From Chitinispirillaceae bacterium (GTDB taxonomy: Bacteria > Fibrobacterota > Chitinivibrionia > Chitinivibrionales > Chitinispirillaceae), in the NCBI GenBank assembly GCA_016929595.1, contig JAFGIN010000117.1, forward strand, positions 1-64,000: 64,000 nt of DNA. Direction: 5' to 3'. Every line of letters begins with the position of its first letter. The stretch's first letter is position 1. A model generated the notes under the pieces. That model did no database searches. It was not told where the DNA came from and saw only the letters and a list, made by a program, of their open reading frames with translations. Below, piece by piece: positions 17,795 to 26,499 of the stretch. The position numbers and the translations under genes were made by a program.

Positions 17795-18439
17795 ATGCAC
17801 CCTGTAAGCCAGCTGATTATTGCTGCCCTTATATTAGCTATCATCGTGGGTATTTTTGCTGTTGTTGAGTTGTTCCATTTGCTTTCACTGTCTTCGAATA
17901 TTTCCAAACTCGAATCAATTATTGAAAAAAAATCTCAGGAGTTCGACCAGTTCCGCCGTGAAAGAACCACATCCATTCAATCCCACTCATTAGTACCCCA
18001 GGAAACAGATTACATTGAACCGCCCCCTGAAAGACTCGATAATTCTGACCAGATCCAGGTAATCAGAAACGTCGATGGAACATTCAAAGACACAAGCCTG
18101 ATCGATGCAAATGGCCGGGAAGTAACACCTTTCCAACAAAATACACCAGCACAATATCAATACATTACATTATATTTATACTCAAACGTATCTAAAGACG
18201 CAGATTTCAGCAGCCTGTGGAGCACTTTGAATATGCATCTTAAATCAGATACCCCGGTCGCTGTTACAACCGATTTCACAGGTATAGAATTTATCTACGA
18301 AAACGAAATCCGGTATCTTCAGGAAATCGTAAGAATTGTTGAAAGCAGACAAGGCAGTATGGTCTTTACAAACTGTTCACATGATGTAATTGCCATGATG
18401 AACTCTTATCCCCGATTATTATCCAGAATCAGATATTGA
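17795..18439 (+). CDS. Membrane-anchored protein with STAS-like C-terminal domain
   Basis: A 214-residue protein starting at ATG 17795, with GAGGAA four bases upstream. One membrane span (residues about 7-29) is followed by a short coiled coil (about 34-60), a polar linker, and a C-terminal domain of about 90 residues. That domain's order of elements (TPVAVTTDFTGIEFI, a helix LQEIVRIVESRQG, SMVFTNCSHDVIAMM) resembles a STAS fold. The Ser that is normally phosphorylated is not present; the loop reads IYENEIR. The call is tentative because the similarity is structural and judged by eye. It lies 6 bp before tsaD and divergent from the receiver/ATPase gene, which may be functionally related. Confidence 0.5.
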   Translation: MHPVSQLIIAALILAIIVGIFAVVELFHLLSLSSNISKLESIIEKKSQEFDQFRRERTTSIQSHSLVPQETDYIEPPPERLDNSDQIQVIRNVDGTFKDTSLIDANGREVTPFQQNTPAQYQYITLYLYSNVSKDADFSSLWSTLNMHLKSDTPVAVTTDFTGIEFIYENEIRYLQEIVRIVESRQGSMVFTNCSHDVIAMMNSYPRLLSRIRY

Positions 18440-18445
18440 CAGACT

Positions 18446-19435
18446 ATGATTACTCTCGGCATCGAATCCTCCTGTGATGAAACATCTATTGCACTCCTTG
18501 AAGATGAAAGAATCATCAGGAATAAAATCTTTTCACAGCAGGAACATTCACTATTTGGAGGTGTGGTTCCTGAAATCGCCTCCAGAGCCCATTTGGATAA
18601 AATAGACCGCCTTACCATCTCTGTTCTAAACGAAGCATCAATTAAAATCGGGGATATCGATTTGATTTCAGTTACTGACAGCCCCGGCCTCGCAGGGGCC
18701 TTACTCGTAGGTATCAGTTTCGCACTTGGAATTCATACTGCATCAGGAATCCCGATTACCGGTATAAACCACCTCGAAGGACACATCTGTTCTGTTTTCT
18801 TTGAGCACCCGCAACTCAGGTATCCGTTTCTTGCACTGGTTGTATCGGGTGGGCACACCGCAATATATAAAATTATTGCTACCGGACAATACGAGTGTCT
18901 TGGCGAAACTGTCGATGATGCAGCCGGAGAGGCATTCGATAAAGTCGGAAAACTTCTGGGCTTTGCCTACCCCGCCGGAAGAGCTATTGAACAGACCGCT
19001 GCAAGCGTTGAAAATTCATCAAACCCTATTTCATTCCCTATTGCTCAGGTTTCAAAAATTCCCGGCCTCAATTTCAGCTTCTCCGGACTTAAAACCGCTG
19101 TCAAATATTATACATCATCTAAAGATGATGCGTTTATCCTGGATAACCGCCCCCGGATATGCGCAGCATTCCAGAATGCTGTAATCGAATCACTCGTGAA
19201 CAACCTCTGGAAAGCATCTGAGCAAACTGGAATTTCTGATGTAGCGCTTGTCGGCGGTGTGGCTTGCAACGGAGCGCTACGCTCTGCCTTAAAAAACAGA
19301 TTTAATAACAGGGTATACTTTCCAATACCCAGCCTTTGTACCGATAATGCTGCGATGATCGCACTTGCCGGATATTACCGAAACCAAAACGGGTTGAGTA
19401 GATTTCCTCGTCTCGATCCCTCATCTTCTCTTTAA
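18446..19435 (+). CDS. tsaD: tRNA N6-adenosine threonylcarbamoyltransferase TsaD
   Basis: A 329-residue TsaD/Kae1/YgjD protein. It transfers the threonylcarbamoyl group from threonylcarbamoyl-AMP to A37 of ANN-decoding tRNAs, giving t6A, in the cytoplasm with TsaB and TsaE. The start LGIESSCDETSIA is the family signature, and the metal-binding HxxxH is His109-His113 in GINHLEGHICS. The ATP-binding segments LVVSGGHTAIY, GEAFDKVGKLLG and VGGVACNGALR are all present. The length is normal. It follows the membrane protein by 6 bp. MtaB, which acts on t6A, is encoded at 24460-25803. Confidence 0.97.
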   Translation: MITLGIESSCDETSIALLEDERIIRNKIFSQQEHSLFGGVVPEIASRAHLDKIDRLTISVLNEASIKIGDIDLISVTDSPGLAGALLVGISFALGIHTASGIPITGINHLEGHICSVFFEHPQLRYPFLALVVSGGHTAIYKIIATGQYECLGETVDDAAGEAFDKVGKLLGFAYPAGRAIEQTAASVENSSNPISFPIAQVSKIPGLNFSFSGLKTAVKYYTSSKDDAFILDNRPRICAAFQNAVIESLVNNLWKASEQTGISDVALVGGVACNGALRSALKNRFNNRVYFPIPSLCTDNAAMIALAGYYRNQNGLSRFPRLDPSSSL

Positions 19436-19447
19436 AAGGAATATGGT

Positions 19448-19594
19448 ATGTTTTTTATCCTACTTTGCCTCTCAACCATCCTGACATCATTTCTTATCAT
19501 GCTCGTTATTCAGTTACTCCGCATTGAACGCACAATCAGCAATACAACAGACACAACAGAAAACTACGTACGTAAATTATATGGCAAACAATAA
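19448..19594 (+). CDS. Small single-span membrane protein
   Basis: A 48-residue frame starting at ATG 19448 behind AAAAGGA, 12 bp after the tsaD stop. Residues about 2-24 form one hydrophobic span (FILLCLSTILTSFLIMLVIQ), followed by a polar tail LRIERTISNTTDTTENYVRK. Position, ribosome site and clean membrane topology make it likely to be a real gene co-transcribed with tsaD. Function unknown. Confidence 0.6.
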   Translation: MFFILLCLSTILTSFLIMLVIQLLRIERTISNTTDTTENYVRKLYGKQ

Positions 19595-19609
19595 TCCCAT
19601 GCAGACTGT

Positions 19610-20671
19610 TCACAAAATCGAGTACCGTTTCAAGTAGAAATGTAATACTTCCACGGTTACTTTTGCTATTGCAATGATTGGAATCACAAAAAGCATTCCA
19701 GGTATTCCGCCAATCTGCCCACCGACAGCGATGCCAATGATGACCACTAATGGATGCATATTGACACTCTTGCCGACAGCAATCGGATAGACAAATGTAC
19801 CTTCAATGAACTGCACCACCACAAAAACGGCAACCACCTTTACAATAGAAACAACCGTCAACCCTTCGGGACTAAGCAGCAAAGAGAGAAATGCTGGAAT
19901 GAACCCTATCAACGGTCCAAAATAGGGTATCAGATTACCTATGCCGGCAATTATCCCTATTACAATAAAAAAGGGCATCCCGATAATCGCCAGCCCGATA
20001 GAAGTCAATATCCCAACAGCAAGAGCATCGATCATCTGCCCTCTTATAAATGATTGTACAGCGATAAATATTTTATGCTGAAGCAATACAATCATCTCAA
20101 AATATCTGTTTGGGATCAGCCGTAGAAAGGCCTTCTTAATCAGATGACCATCGGCAAGAAAGAAAAAAGTAAATACAGGAATCAGCACAAGCATCGACAC
20201 CAGTGATGCAGCTTTTCCTGCATACAATCCAAACTGATCAACACCGCTGTCAGGCTCTTTAAAAAGAAATGACTTACCATATTCATACAAGTCAGGTATC
20301 TGTGCCCCTGGAAATTTTTCCAGTATTAGTTGTTGAATGCTCACGACTGATTTACGAATCATACTTTCATAGCGCGGCATATTTTCTGCCACATTTCTTG
20401 CTTCACTGGTGACAACCGGTATGAGCAGAAAAAAAACAGCCGCAGCAGCCAGGGTCACCAGTACATATATCCCGGTTAGTATTAAGATCCGCTTAAATCC
20501 CCTGTTCTCAAAGAACAATACAAGTGGCTGCAGGAAAAATGTCAACAATAAAGATATCAGTATCGGTATCAACAGCAGCTTCAATGAATACAATACCGCA
20601 AAAATCATAAAGATAACAATCGAAATAAATCCCGCTCTTATGATATGGGCAGACATTTTTTTTTCAACCAT
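19610..20671 (-). CDS. AI-2E family transporter (PerM/YdiK-like)
   Basis: A 353-residue polytopic inner-membrane protein of the AI-2E transporter family, with about eight spans. An N-terminal pair spans about residues 12-60; a soluble loop of about 90 residues follows, containing VESQ-like helices and the EYGKSFLF region. The conserved C-terminal core contains IAGIGNLIPYFGPLIGFIPA and KSVNMHPLVVIIGIAVGGQIGGIPGMLFVIP, both family signatures. Members export autoinducer-2 or act as small-solute or Na+/H+ exporters, so the substrate here is open. The ATG at 20671 (8 bp after AAGG) is preferred to a TTG at 20677. The gene overlaps the end of the cyclic-nucleotide-binding gene by 8 bp. Confidence 0.9.
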   Translation of the reverse strand: MVEKKMSAHIIRAGFISIVIFMIFAVLYSLKLLLIPILISLLLTFFLQPLVLFFENRGFKRILILTGIYVLVTLAAAAVFFLLIPVVTSEARNVAENMPRYESMIRKSVVSIQQLILEKFPGAQIPDLYEYGKSFLFKEPDSGVDQFGLYAGKAASLVSMLVLIPVFTFFFLADGHLIKKAFLRLIPNRYFEMIVLLQHKIFIAVQSFIRGQMIDALAVGILTSIGLAIIGMPFFIVIGIIAGIGNLIPYFGPLIGFIPAFLSLLLSPEGLTVVSIVKVVAVFVVVQFIEGTFVYPIAVGKSVNMHPLVVIIGIAVGGQIGGIPGMLFVIPIIAIAKVTVEVLHFYLKRYSIL

Positions 20672-21200
20672 TCTCAACGCCTTTCCCTTTTACCCGGTTA
20701 AGCTCAATCTGGAGAGATTCAAGATTCTCATTTGCTTTAATCAGACGCCTGCAGGTCAGACGGGACAGATTAGAAAGAATTTTTATACCCAGGCCTGGAT
20801 TGCGGCCTAACAGATTTTCGAGATCCGGTTTAGAAAATCCCAGAAGGACGGTTTCTCCCATCGCGACAGCAGATGCGCTCCTCGGAACTTCATCAAGTAA
20901 AGCAATCTCACCAAAGAAACTCCGCTCCGCGATAATCGCAAGTCGCATTTTCTGTGAATCAGCGACATTCTGAATAATCTCCACCTCTCCTTTGCTTACT
21001 ATGTACATTCCCGCCCCGGGCTCTCCCTCATTAAATACTACTTCACCTCTGCTGTAAAATCGTTCATGAAGAATACGCTCGATCTGGATTAACTCTGAAT
21101 TGCTGAGAAACTCAAATACCGGCAAAGATTTCAGCAATTCGACTTTTGCTTTTTTTTCCTCTGGGACCCGAAAAAAATACCCCCACACTGGATGATCCAT
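20664..21200 (-). CDS. Cyclic-nucleotide-binding domain protein
   Basis: A 178-residue protein with one CNB domain of CRP type (residues about 28-145). The beta-roll is followed by the phosphate-binding cassette FFGEIALLDEVPRSASAVA, which keeps the Gly-Glu and Arg that contact cyclic nucleotides. A helical, probably coiled-coil tail (about 150-175) replaces the winged helix, so it should not bind DNA as CRP does. It is translationally coupled to the AI-2E-type permease, suggesting the pair acts together, perhaps with the CNB protein sensing cAMP or cGMP and gating or scaffolding the permease. That role is inference. Confidence 0.87.
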   Translation of the reverse strand: MDHPVWGYFFRVPEEKKAKVELLKSLPVFEFLSNSELIQIERILHERFYSRGEVVFNEGEPGAGMYIVSKGEVEIIQNVADSQKMRLAIIAERSFFGEIALLDEVPRSASAVAMGETVLLGFSKPDLENLLGRNPGLGIKILSNLSRLTCRRLIKANENLESLQIELNRVKGKGVENG

Positions 21201-21655
21201 ACAACCTACCTCACCCTATTTGAAAAAAAGTTCCGCTTCATAGCGCGCAAATATAAATCTTTATCAATTTTATATTATTTCTGCGCAATGTTCTATCATT
21301 GAATGTTAATAATTGATTATTTCACACAAAGGAAAGTATTTTTTTGAGGAGGCAAATAGTAAATGCCAATCAGTGGGTCTGGATTTTTAACCTGACAAGG
21401 AGGTTTGTATTAACTGTCTCTAATACAATGCGCAGGTTTTCATTTCGGAGTCGGGGTCGAAAAGCACAGTAATTGAGGATCAATCCCGATTCTGATACCG
21501 ACAGCGCCCCCGATAACTACTATGCCGATAATTCGTAATCATTTTTGTTACACCCTCTAAGTTCCGGCAGTCCGGTTGTCCGGTAGTCTCTTTTCCAAGT
21601 CAACCATCACCGAAAGCGCTGATAAAAACCAGGCATCCGGCAACTATCAGGAAGA
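21201..21655. other. Intergenic region without a recognised gene
   Basis: These 455 bases lie between ftsY and the cyclic-nucleotide-binding gene. Two AGGAGG-like sites occur on the plus strand (near 21347 and 21400), but they precede only tiny frames of about 10-15 codons. The part at 21450-21590 is built of short GATACCGACA-, CCCCCGAT- and TCCGG-like imperfect repeats with no clear period. No terminator or RNA gene was recognised. Confidence 0.45.
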
Positions 21656-22561
21656 TTATCCCAGATTTCCAAACATGGCATCAACGTACGCTTCAGGATC
21701 AAAGTCCTGAAGATCTTCAATTCCTTCACCGACTCCGATTTTTCTTATAGGAATATTAAACTTTTTTGTAAGCGCCAGAGCAACTCCGCCTTTTGCAGTG
21801 CCGTCAAGTTTTGTAATAACAAGCCCTGTGAGTCCTACACTCTCATTGAAAACCTGTACCTGCTTTATCGCATTCTGTCCGGTAGTTGCATCAACAACAA
21901 GCAGAATTTCGTTGGGAGCATGCGGAGTATTTCTTTTAATTACACGGAGAATTTTTTCCAGTTCATTCATGAGATTGACTTTTGTATGAAGTCTTCCGGC
22001 AGTATCGAGAATCAGAATATCTGTTTCCCTTGCGCGGGCAGCTTCGATGGCATCAAACGCAACAGAAGCAGCATCAGCCCCCTCCTGCTGAGCAACAAAA
22101 TCTGATTCTGTGCGCTCAGACCAGATACGCAGTTGCTCTATAGCTCCAGCCCTGAATGTATCAGCAGCTCCCAACATCACCGTTTTTCCCTTGGCACGAA
22201 GCTCCTGTGCCAGTTTTCCGATCGTCGTTGTTTTACCAACACCATTAACCCCTACAACCATGATCACCCAGGGCTTGGGGGGAAACTCTTCCGGAAGTGA
22301 TGTAACAGTCAACCCCTTGACAATCATCGCCTTGAACAGTTCATACGCTTCACTTATCGAAGTAACCCTGCAATCCTTCAGGTCCTGCTTCAATTCATCG
22401 ATTATATCTGTCGCCAGTTCGATTCCAATGTCTGCAGCAATCATTGCCTCTTCAAGGGAATCAAAAAAAACATCATCAAACCGCCCGTCACCACCCATGA
22501 TCGATGTTATCTGGGATCGTGTTTTACTTAATCCGTCCTTGAGTCGAGCAAAAATGTTCAT
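21656..22561 (-). CDS. ftsY: Signal recognition particle receptor FtsY
   Basis: A 301-residue SRP receptor GTPase that docks SRP-ribosome complexes at the membrane SecYEG translocon. The N domain (about 1-85) is followed by the G domain with G1 VGVNGVGKTTTIGKLA, the ADTFRAGAIEQL motif, G3 LDTAGRLHTKVNLM, G4 TKLDGTAKGG, and the closing GVGEGIEDLQDFDPEAYVDAMFG. The acidic A domain seen in Escherichia coli FtsY is absent, as in many bacteria, so membrane binding relies on the N-domain helix. It stands alone between two intergenic regions. Confidence 0.97.
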   Translation of the reverse strand: MNIFARLKDGLSKTRSQITSIMGGDGRFDDVFFDSLEEAMIAADIGIELATDIIDELKQDLKDCRVTSISEAYELFKAMIVKGLTVTSLPEEFPPKPWVIMVVGVNGVGKTTTIGKLAQELRAKGKTVMLGAADTFRAGAIEQLRIWSERTESDFVAQQEGADAASVAFDAIEAARARETDILILDTAGRLHTKVNLMNELEKILRVIKRNTPHAPNEILLVVDATTGQNAIKQVQVFNESVGLTGLVITKLDGTAKGGVALALTKKFNIPIRKIGVGEGIEDLQDFDPEAYVDAMFGNLG

Positions 22562-22704
22562 ATCTGGAAATATACTCCTGTTCTATAGTTCTTTGATTTC
22601 ATGGTAATATATTAAAAGCCACTTGATATTCAGCCATTCATGCGGACACCACCTCCGTGATGAGTACATAGCCAACAGCATATCCGAGAAATATATATTC
22701 AGGC

Positions 22705-23553
22705 CTACTCAAAAACCTGCAGTAACGCTTCTGAACGTTTATGATCCTGTAAAACAGTGGCGGCTATAACTTTCAGCCGTTCAAGGGGCAGTTCAATACG
22801 TGCCAGCAGATCATCGGAAATTGATGGAGGAATCTCATTTTTAAAGAGCGAATAACCGAGTATATGGGTTATGATGTCAGAAATGTGTACTATCGTCAGA
22901 TTGATGGAACAGCAATTTTCATTTAATGGTTGATGGTGATTTAAAATATAATTCCTGAGATCTGATGGAAAATTCCACTGCTGAGCAATACAATCACCCG
23001 CGATTGTATGATTGAAATCCTGATCCTCTGCTGCATAAAAAGGCTTTTTTGAAAATGAAGCCTTCTCAGAAATCTCTTTGACATGTCCGGGTAAGGCGAC
23101 CTCCAGAGCCAGTTTTCCTATGTCATGAAGAACTGCGCCGGAGAACACCCCGTCTTCATCAATGGTCATATAGCGCTTGAGATGTTTGGCAATTGATTCC
23201 GCTATCATTGCGGTAATAATTGAATGCCTCCAGAAATCGTTGATCGGAATTGTTATTTTTTTAAAGGATTTAACTGCACCGAGTAGAGCTGAACCAAGAA
23301 TTAATGAATGTATCCGGCGATTTCCCAGCAGAACTACTGCATGATGCAGTGATGAAATAGTGCGGGGAATTCCGATATATGCAGAATTTGCAAGCCTGAG
23401 CACTTTACCCGATACAACCGGATCAAGACGCAACGCATTCTCCATCTGTACCGCTGAGATATGCGGATCTGCAGTTATCTCTGTTATCCTGCGAAGAACT
23501 GCCGGCGGCGAAGGAAGATTTAAAATTGTTTTGAGGATTGATGTGCGATCCAT
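22705..23553 (-). CDS. HDOD domain signalling protein (second of pair)
   Basis: A 282-residue protein made mainly of one HDOD domain. It has the NLPSPPAVLRRI start, the DPVVSGKVLRLANSAYIG helix pair, and GAVLHDIGKLALE followed by NHHQP; His-Asp residues of the HD motif are therefore retained. HDOD proteins are thought to regulate signalling, biofilm or motility, usually without proven hydrolase activity. The gene follows a close paralogue by 12 bp and is the last in the mutL - STAS - mtaB - HDOD - HDOD run. The two HDOD proteins share the same layout (LRLANSA.YGIPR, HDIGKL), so they arose by tandem duplication. Confidence 0.88.
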   Translation of the reverse strand: MDRTSILKTILNLPSPPAVLRRITEITADPHISAVQMENALRLDPVVSGKVLRLANSAYIGIPRTISSLHHAVVLLGNRRIHSLILGSALLGAVKSFKKITIPINDFWRHSIITAMIAESIAKHLKRYMTIDEDGVFSGAVLHDIGKLALEVALPGHVKEISEKASFSKKPFYAAEDQDFNHTIAGDCIAQQWNFPSDLRNYILNHHQPLNENCCSINLTIVHISDIITHILGYSLFKNEIPPSISDDLLARIELPLERLKVIAATVLQDHKRSEALLQVFE

Positions 23554-23565
23554 TTTTTTAACAGA

Positions 23566-24450
23566 TCATTTGATGATGTTGAAAAACTCCAGCGATTTTT
23601 CGACACTTTCCTGGAGGGTTTCCATTATCTTTGTCATATCGCTGTCGCTTATTCTAAGGATGCTTTTACTTTCGGCCCATTCCTGAACCTGTACCTCATC
23701 ATCCCACAAATGAAGACCAGCCTGGTGAGTAACAATATCGGCAAAATGTACCGTTGTTACAAGGTCTGTAAGTTTGTCAGCTTCACCGGGACTATGATGA
23801 AACACGATCGAATACTCCAGATCCAGTGGCAATGCCCATTTATCGGCTAGAATTCTTCCTATCTGCGCATGATCGATTCCCAGTACTATCCGCTCTGCTT
23901 CAAGAAGAGGGATGTTATTGTTCATGGCATATTCACATGCGGTTTTATAATCTTCACCGGCAAATTCATTAAAAATCAACTTGCCTATATCATGAAGAAT
24001 TCCGGCGCAGAACGCACTCTCCGGATCCATCATGCGCACGTTAATAAAATGACGGACAATAATTTTAGCCGCCAGCGCGCACACGATCGAGTGTTTCCAG
24101 AAACGTTCCTTGTCCAGTGTATGTTCATTATTACCTGAAAACATTTTCATCACCGAAGCACTCAGCACTAAAGATCGGATCGTGTTAAAACCAAGGATAA
24201 CCACTGCACTGGATACTGAAGAAATGCTCCTTGGAATTCCATAGAATGCACTGTTGGCAAGACGCAGCATTTTTGTAGTGAGCGCCGGATCTCTTTCTAT
24301 CAGTGAAGCTGCATCTTCAGCGGAAGTATCAGGTGAATTGACAACCCTTATAAGCCTGGTAACAATCGACGGAAGCGCAGGAAGATTATCAATCTGTTCA
24401 ATTACCCGATGATATCGCTCGTTTGCAGAAGCAGTCATAGTTTTTTGCAT
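23566..24450 (-). CDS. HDOD domain signalling protein (first of pair)
   Basis: A 294-residue HDOD protein. It has the NLPALPSIVTRLI start, ERDPALTTKMLRLANSAFYGIPRSI, a buried helical core, AGILHDIGKLIF and a downstream VFHHSPG His pair, so the HD-type metal residues are kept. The role in signalling is inferred from the family; no output domain is attached. A GAGGG site lies 6 bp before the ATG. It sits 9 bp after mtaB and 12 bp before its paralogue. Confidence 0.88.
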   Translation of the reverse strand: MQKTMTASANERYHRVIEQIDNLPALPSIVTRLIRVVNSPDTSAEDAASLIERDPALTTKMLRLANSAFYGIPRSISSVSSAVVILGFNTIRSLVLSASVMKMFSGNNEHTLDKERFWKHSIVCALAAKIIVRHFINVRMMDPESAFCAGILHDIGKLIFNEFAGEDYKTACEYAMNNNIPLLEAERIVLGIDHAQIGRILADKWALPLDLEYSIVFHHSPGEADKLTDLVTTVHFADIVTHQAGLHLWDDEVQVQEWAESKSILRISDSDMTKIMETLQESVEKSLEFFNIIK

Positions 24451-24459
24451 TGCCGACCC

Positions 24460-25803
24460 TCAATAAACAGGTATCGCCGGACAGTAACGGCCATTTTCAG
24501 AACCGTTTATTTTTACATCCAGCCACGAATTATGCCGCGCACGTCCAGTATCAACCAGCACATGCAGATAGTTTGTGGTAAGCCCACGAACCGGCTCTTC
24601 AGATTCTACAATTATGCGATGGGAAATTCTACTACAACGATGTAAAAATTCTTTCCTTGAGGAAGCAATGATATCCCTCACGCGTTCACTTCTCTCATTT
24701 TTTACATTATCTGCAATTTTATCCGGCAAGGATTCAGCAGCAGTTCCCGGCCGGGATGAAAACCTGAACACATGAGCGTACGAGAACCCCATTTCGCTCA
24801 CCATATCAAGAAGATATCTGAAATGGTTTTCTGTTTCCCCGGGAAAACCAACAATGATATCAACCCCAAGTCCAGCACAGGGGAATTTTTTACGAAACTG
24901 TTTCAAAAGTGCTATTGTCTCCAGACAATCGGTATCCCCCCGTCCCATCATAGCCAATATTTCTCTGTCAAAATGCTGCATGCTGACATGAAGATGATCG
25001 CAGAGGCGTGGATGAGATCCGATCAGTTCAAGCAGTTCCACCGTGAGATCCCGCGGATCAAGGGAACTCAAACGCACCCTGTAATCCCCATTTATGCTGA
25101 TAACATCCCTCAGTAATTGCAAAAACCCGTTATTATCATCGTGAAACTGCCCGATATGAGTACCAGTCAGCACAATCTCCTTATACCCTTTTTCGATTGC
25201 AGCCCTGCACAAATCAACGACACTGTCACATCTCCAGGAACGCGCAGGTCCCCTCAGTGAAGGAACTATACAGTAGGAACAGTGGAAATTACACCCTTCC
25301 TGGATCTTAACAGAAAAACGGGTACGAAAATTTTTCTCCGGTGAAAGTAGATCCTGAGCACTGATCTCAAAAGTATTCTCCGGATTGTACTCATCAAAGC
25401 AGGCATGAAAAATACCGCCATCAGGCTTTTGTGCTAAAAGACGCGGAATAATCTGCTTGAATGTATTGCCCACAACCCAGTGAACAGAAGGTAAAGCCGC
25501 CAGACTTTGCGGTTGCTGCTGTGCAAGACAGCCAGTGACCAGAATACGTGCACCGGGAGCCTTCACCGCAAGCGAGTGAAGCATCCTGCGGGTTTTGGAT
25601 TCGGTGTGCGATGTAACAGCACAGGTATTAACAATGATAATATCCGCTTCAGTTATTTCATCGGTGAATTCACAACCGGTCAGCTGTAATTGTGCCTTTA
25701 ATGTAAGAAGTTCTTCCTGATTAGTCCTGCATCCTACTGATTTTAAAAAAATGGTAAAGCCTTCTTCTCCCGCACTACCGGAAGAGATCTCAGTTCCATC
25801 CAT
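24460..25803 (-). CDS. mtaB: tRNA methylthiotransferase MtaB
   Basis: A 447-residue radical-SAM enzyme that converts t6A37 to 2-methylthio-t6A in tRNA. The N-terminal UPF0004 domain supplies cysteines for one iron-sulfur cluster (Cys25 in KSVGCRTNQEE and a Cys in NTCAVTSH). The radical-SAM cluster motif is GCNFHCSYCIVPS, and a C-terminal TRAM-like region follows. FLKSVGCRTNQ and RGPARSW are typical of MtaB rather than MiaB. The start at ATG 25803, with GAGAG upstream, gives the normal family length; a longer frame would run deep into the STAS gene. The two genes still overlap by 14 bp. TsaD, which makes the t6A substrate, is encoded 5 kb away. Confidence 0.93.
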   Translation of the reverse strand: MDGTEISSGSAGEEGFTIFLKSVGCRTNQEELLTLKAQLQLTGCEFTDEITEADIIIVNTCAVTSHTESKTRRMLHSLAVKAPGARILVTGCLAQQQPQSLAALPSVHWVVGNTFKQIIPRLLAQKPDGGIFHACFDEYNPENTFEISAQDLLSPEKNFRTRFSVKIQEGCNFHCSYCIVPSLRGPARSWRCDSVVDLCRAAIEKGYKEIVLTGTHIGQFHDDNNGFLQLLRDVISINGDYRVRLSSLDPRDLTVELLELIGSHPRLCDHLHVSMQHFDREILAMMGRGDTDCLETIALLKQFRKKFPCAGLGVDIIVGFPGETENHFRYLLDMVSEMGFSYAHVFRFSSRPGTAAESLPDKIADNVKNERSERVRDIIASSRKEFLHRCSRISHRIIVESEEPVRGLTTNYLHVLVDTGRARHNSWLDVKINGSENGRYCPAIPVY

Positions 25804-26491
25804 CAATAGCCATCTCTCGTGTGTCAAAAATTGGAATGATCTGGTCGATACATAAGGTTTTAAAGAGGTCACTCACTATGTAATTGGCACCACATATTCT
25901 TAATGCCCCACCAGTTCCTTTAAGCAGGAGATTCATATTGAGAACTGCGCCAAGACTCAGGCTGTCAAAAAAAGTCAGTTCTTCCATATCAATCAATATC
26001 TTTTTATAATCTGATAAAGTCAGAAGAAACTGCTGTTTAAAATAGCTTGACCCAATCGGGTGGTTCATGACACCTCCGAGCATGAAAATACATGTATCTC
26101 CTCTGAATTCTTTTTGAATCGTCAGTTTAATATCTACAGCCTGCTGAAACAGGTCCACATCAGCCTGCCGGACCCCGCCATTTTTCTCGATTGAAAAAAT
26201 TCTGTCCAGCCCTGTATCGGAGAGCATCTGAAGAATATCCCTGTCCGGATTCCTCAAAATCATTTCACCATCTACAGACTTAAGTTCTTTTGTCAAACTG
26301 ACAAGCATACCTATACCCGAGCTATCAATCATATTGCATGATGAAAAATCAAAAATGAAATAATTGGCATCACCCTTACGTGCCCGATCAAAAACATCAT
26401 TCATAATGGTTTTAACATCAGGACCGGCAAACTGAGCCGGAAGAGTGACAACCACCCTGTTTCCTGTAATTGAAAGTGCATTGAGGTTCAT
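25790..26491 (-). CDS. Tandem STAS domain protein (anti-anti-sigma-like)
   Basis: A 233-residue soluble protein of two STAS domains. The first (about 5-105) has the classic phospho-Ser loop FDFSSCNMIDSSGIGMLVSL (Ser57/Ser58). The second (about 120-225) has IDMEELTFFDSLSLGAVL with a Ser in the equivalent loop. SpoIIAA-type STAS proteins are phosphorylated on this Ser by RsbW-type ATPases and release sigma factors when unphosphorylated. The receiver/ATPase protein encoded at 16564-17466 is a candidate kinase. The gene lies 8 bp after mutL and overlaps mtaB by 14 bp, so it is embedded in a DNA-repair/tRNA operon. Confidence 0.87.
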   Translation of the reverse strand: MNLNALSITGNRVVVTLPAQFAGPDVKTIMNDVFDRARKGDANYFIFDFSSCNMIDSSGIGMLVSLTKELKSVDGEMILRNPDRDILQMLSDTGLDRIFSIEKNGGVRQADVDLFQQAVDIKLTIQKEFRGDTCIFMLGGVMNHPIGSSYFKQQFLLTLSDYKKILIDMEELTFFDSLSLGAVLNMNLLLKGTGGALRICGANYIVSDLFKTLCIDQIIPIFDTREMAIDGWN

Positions 26492-26499
26492 ATACTCTC

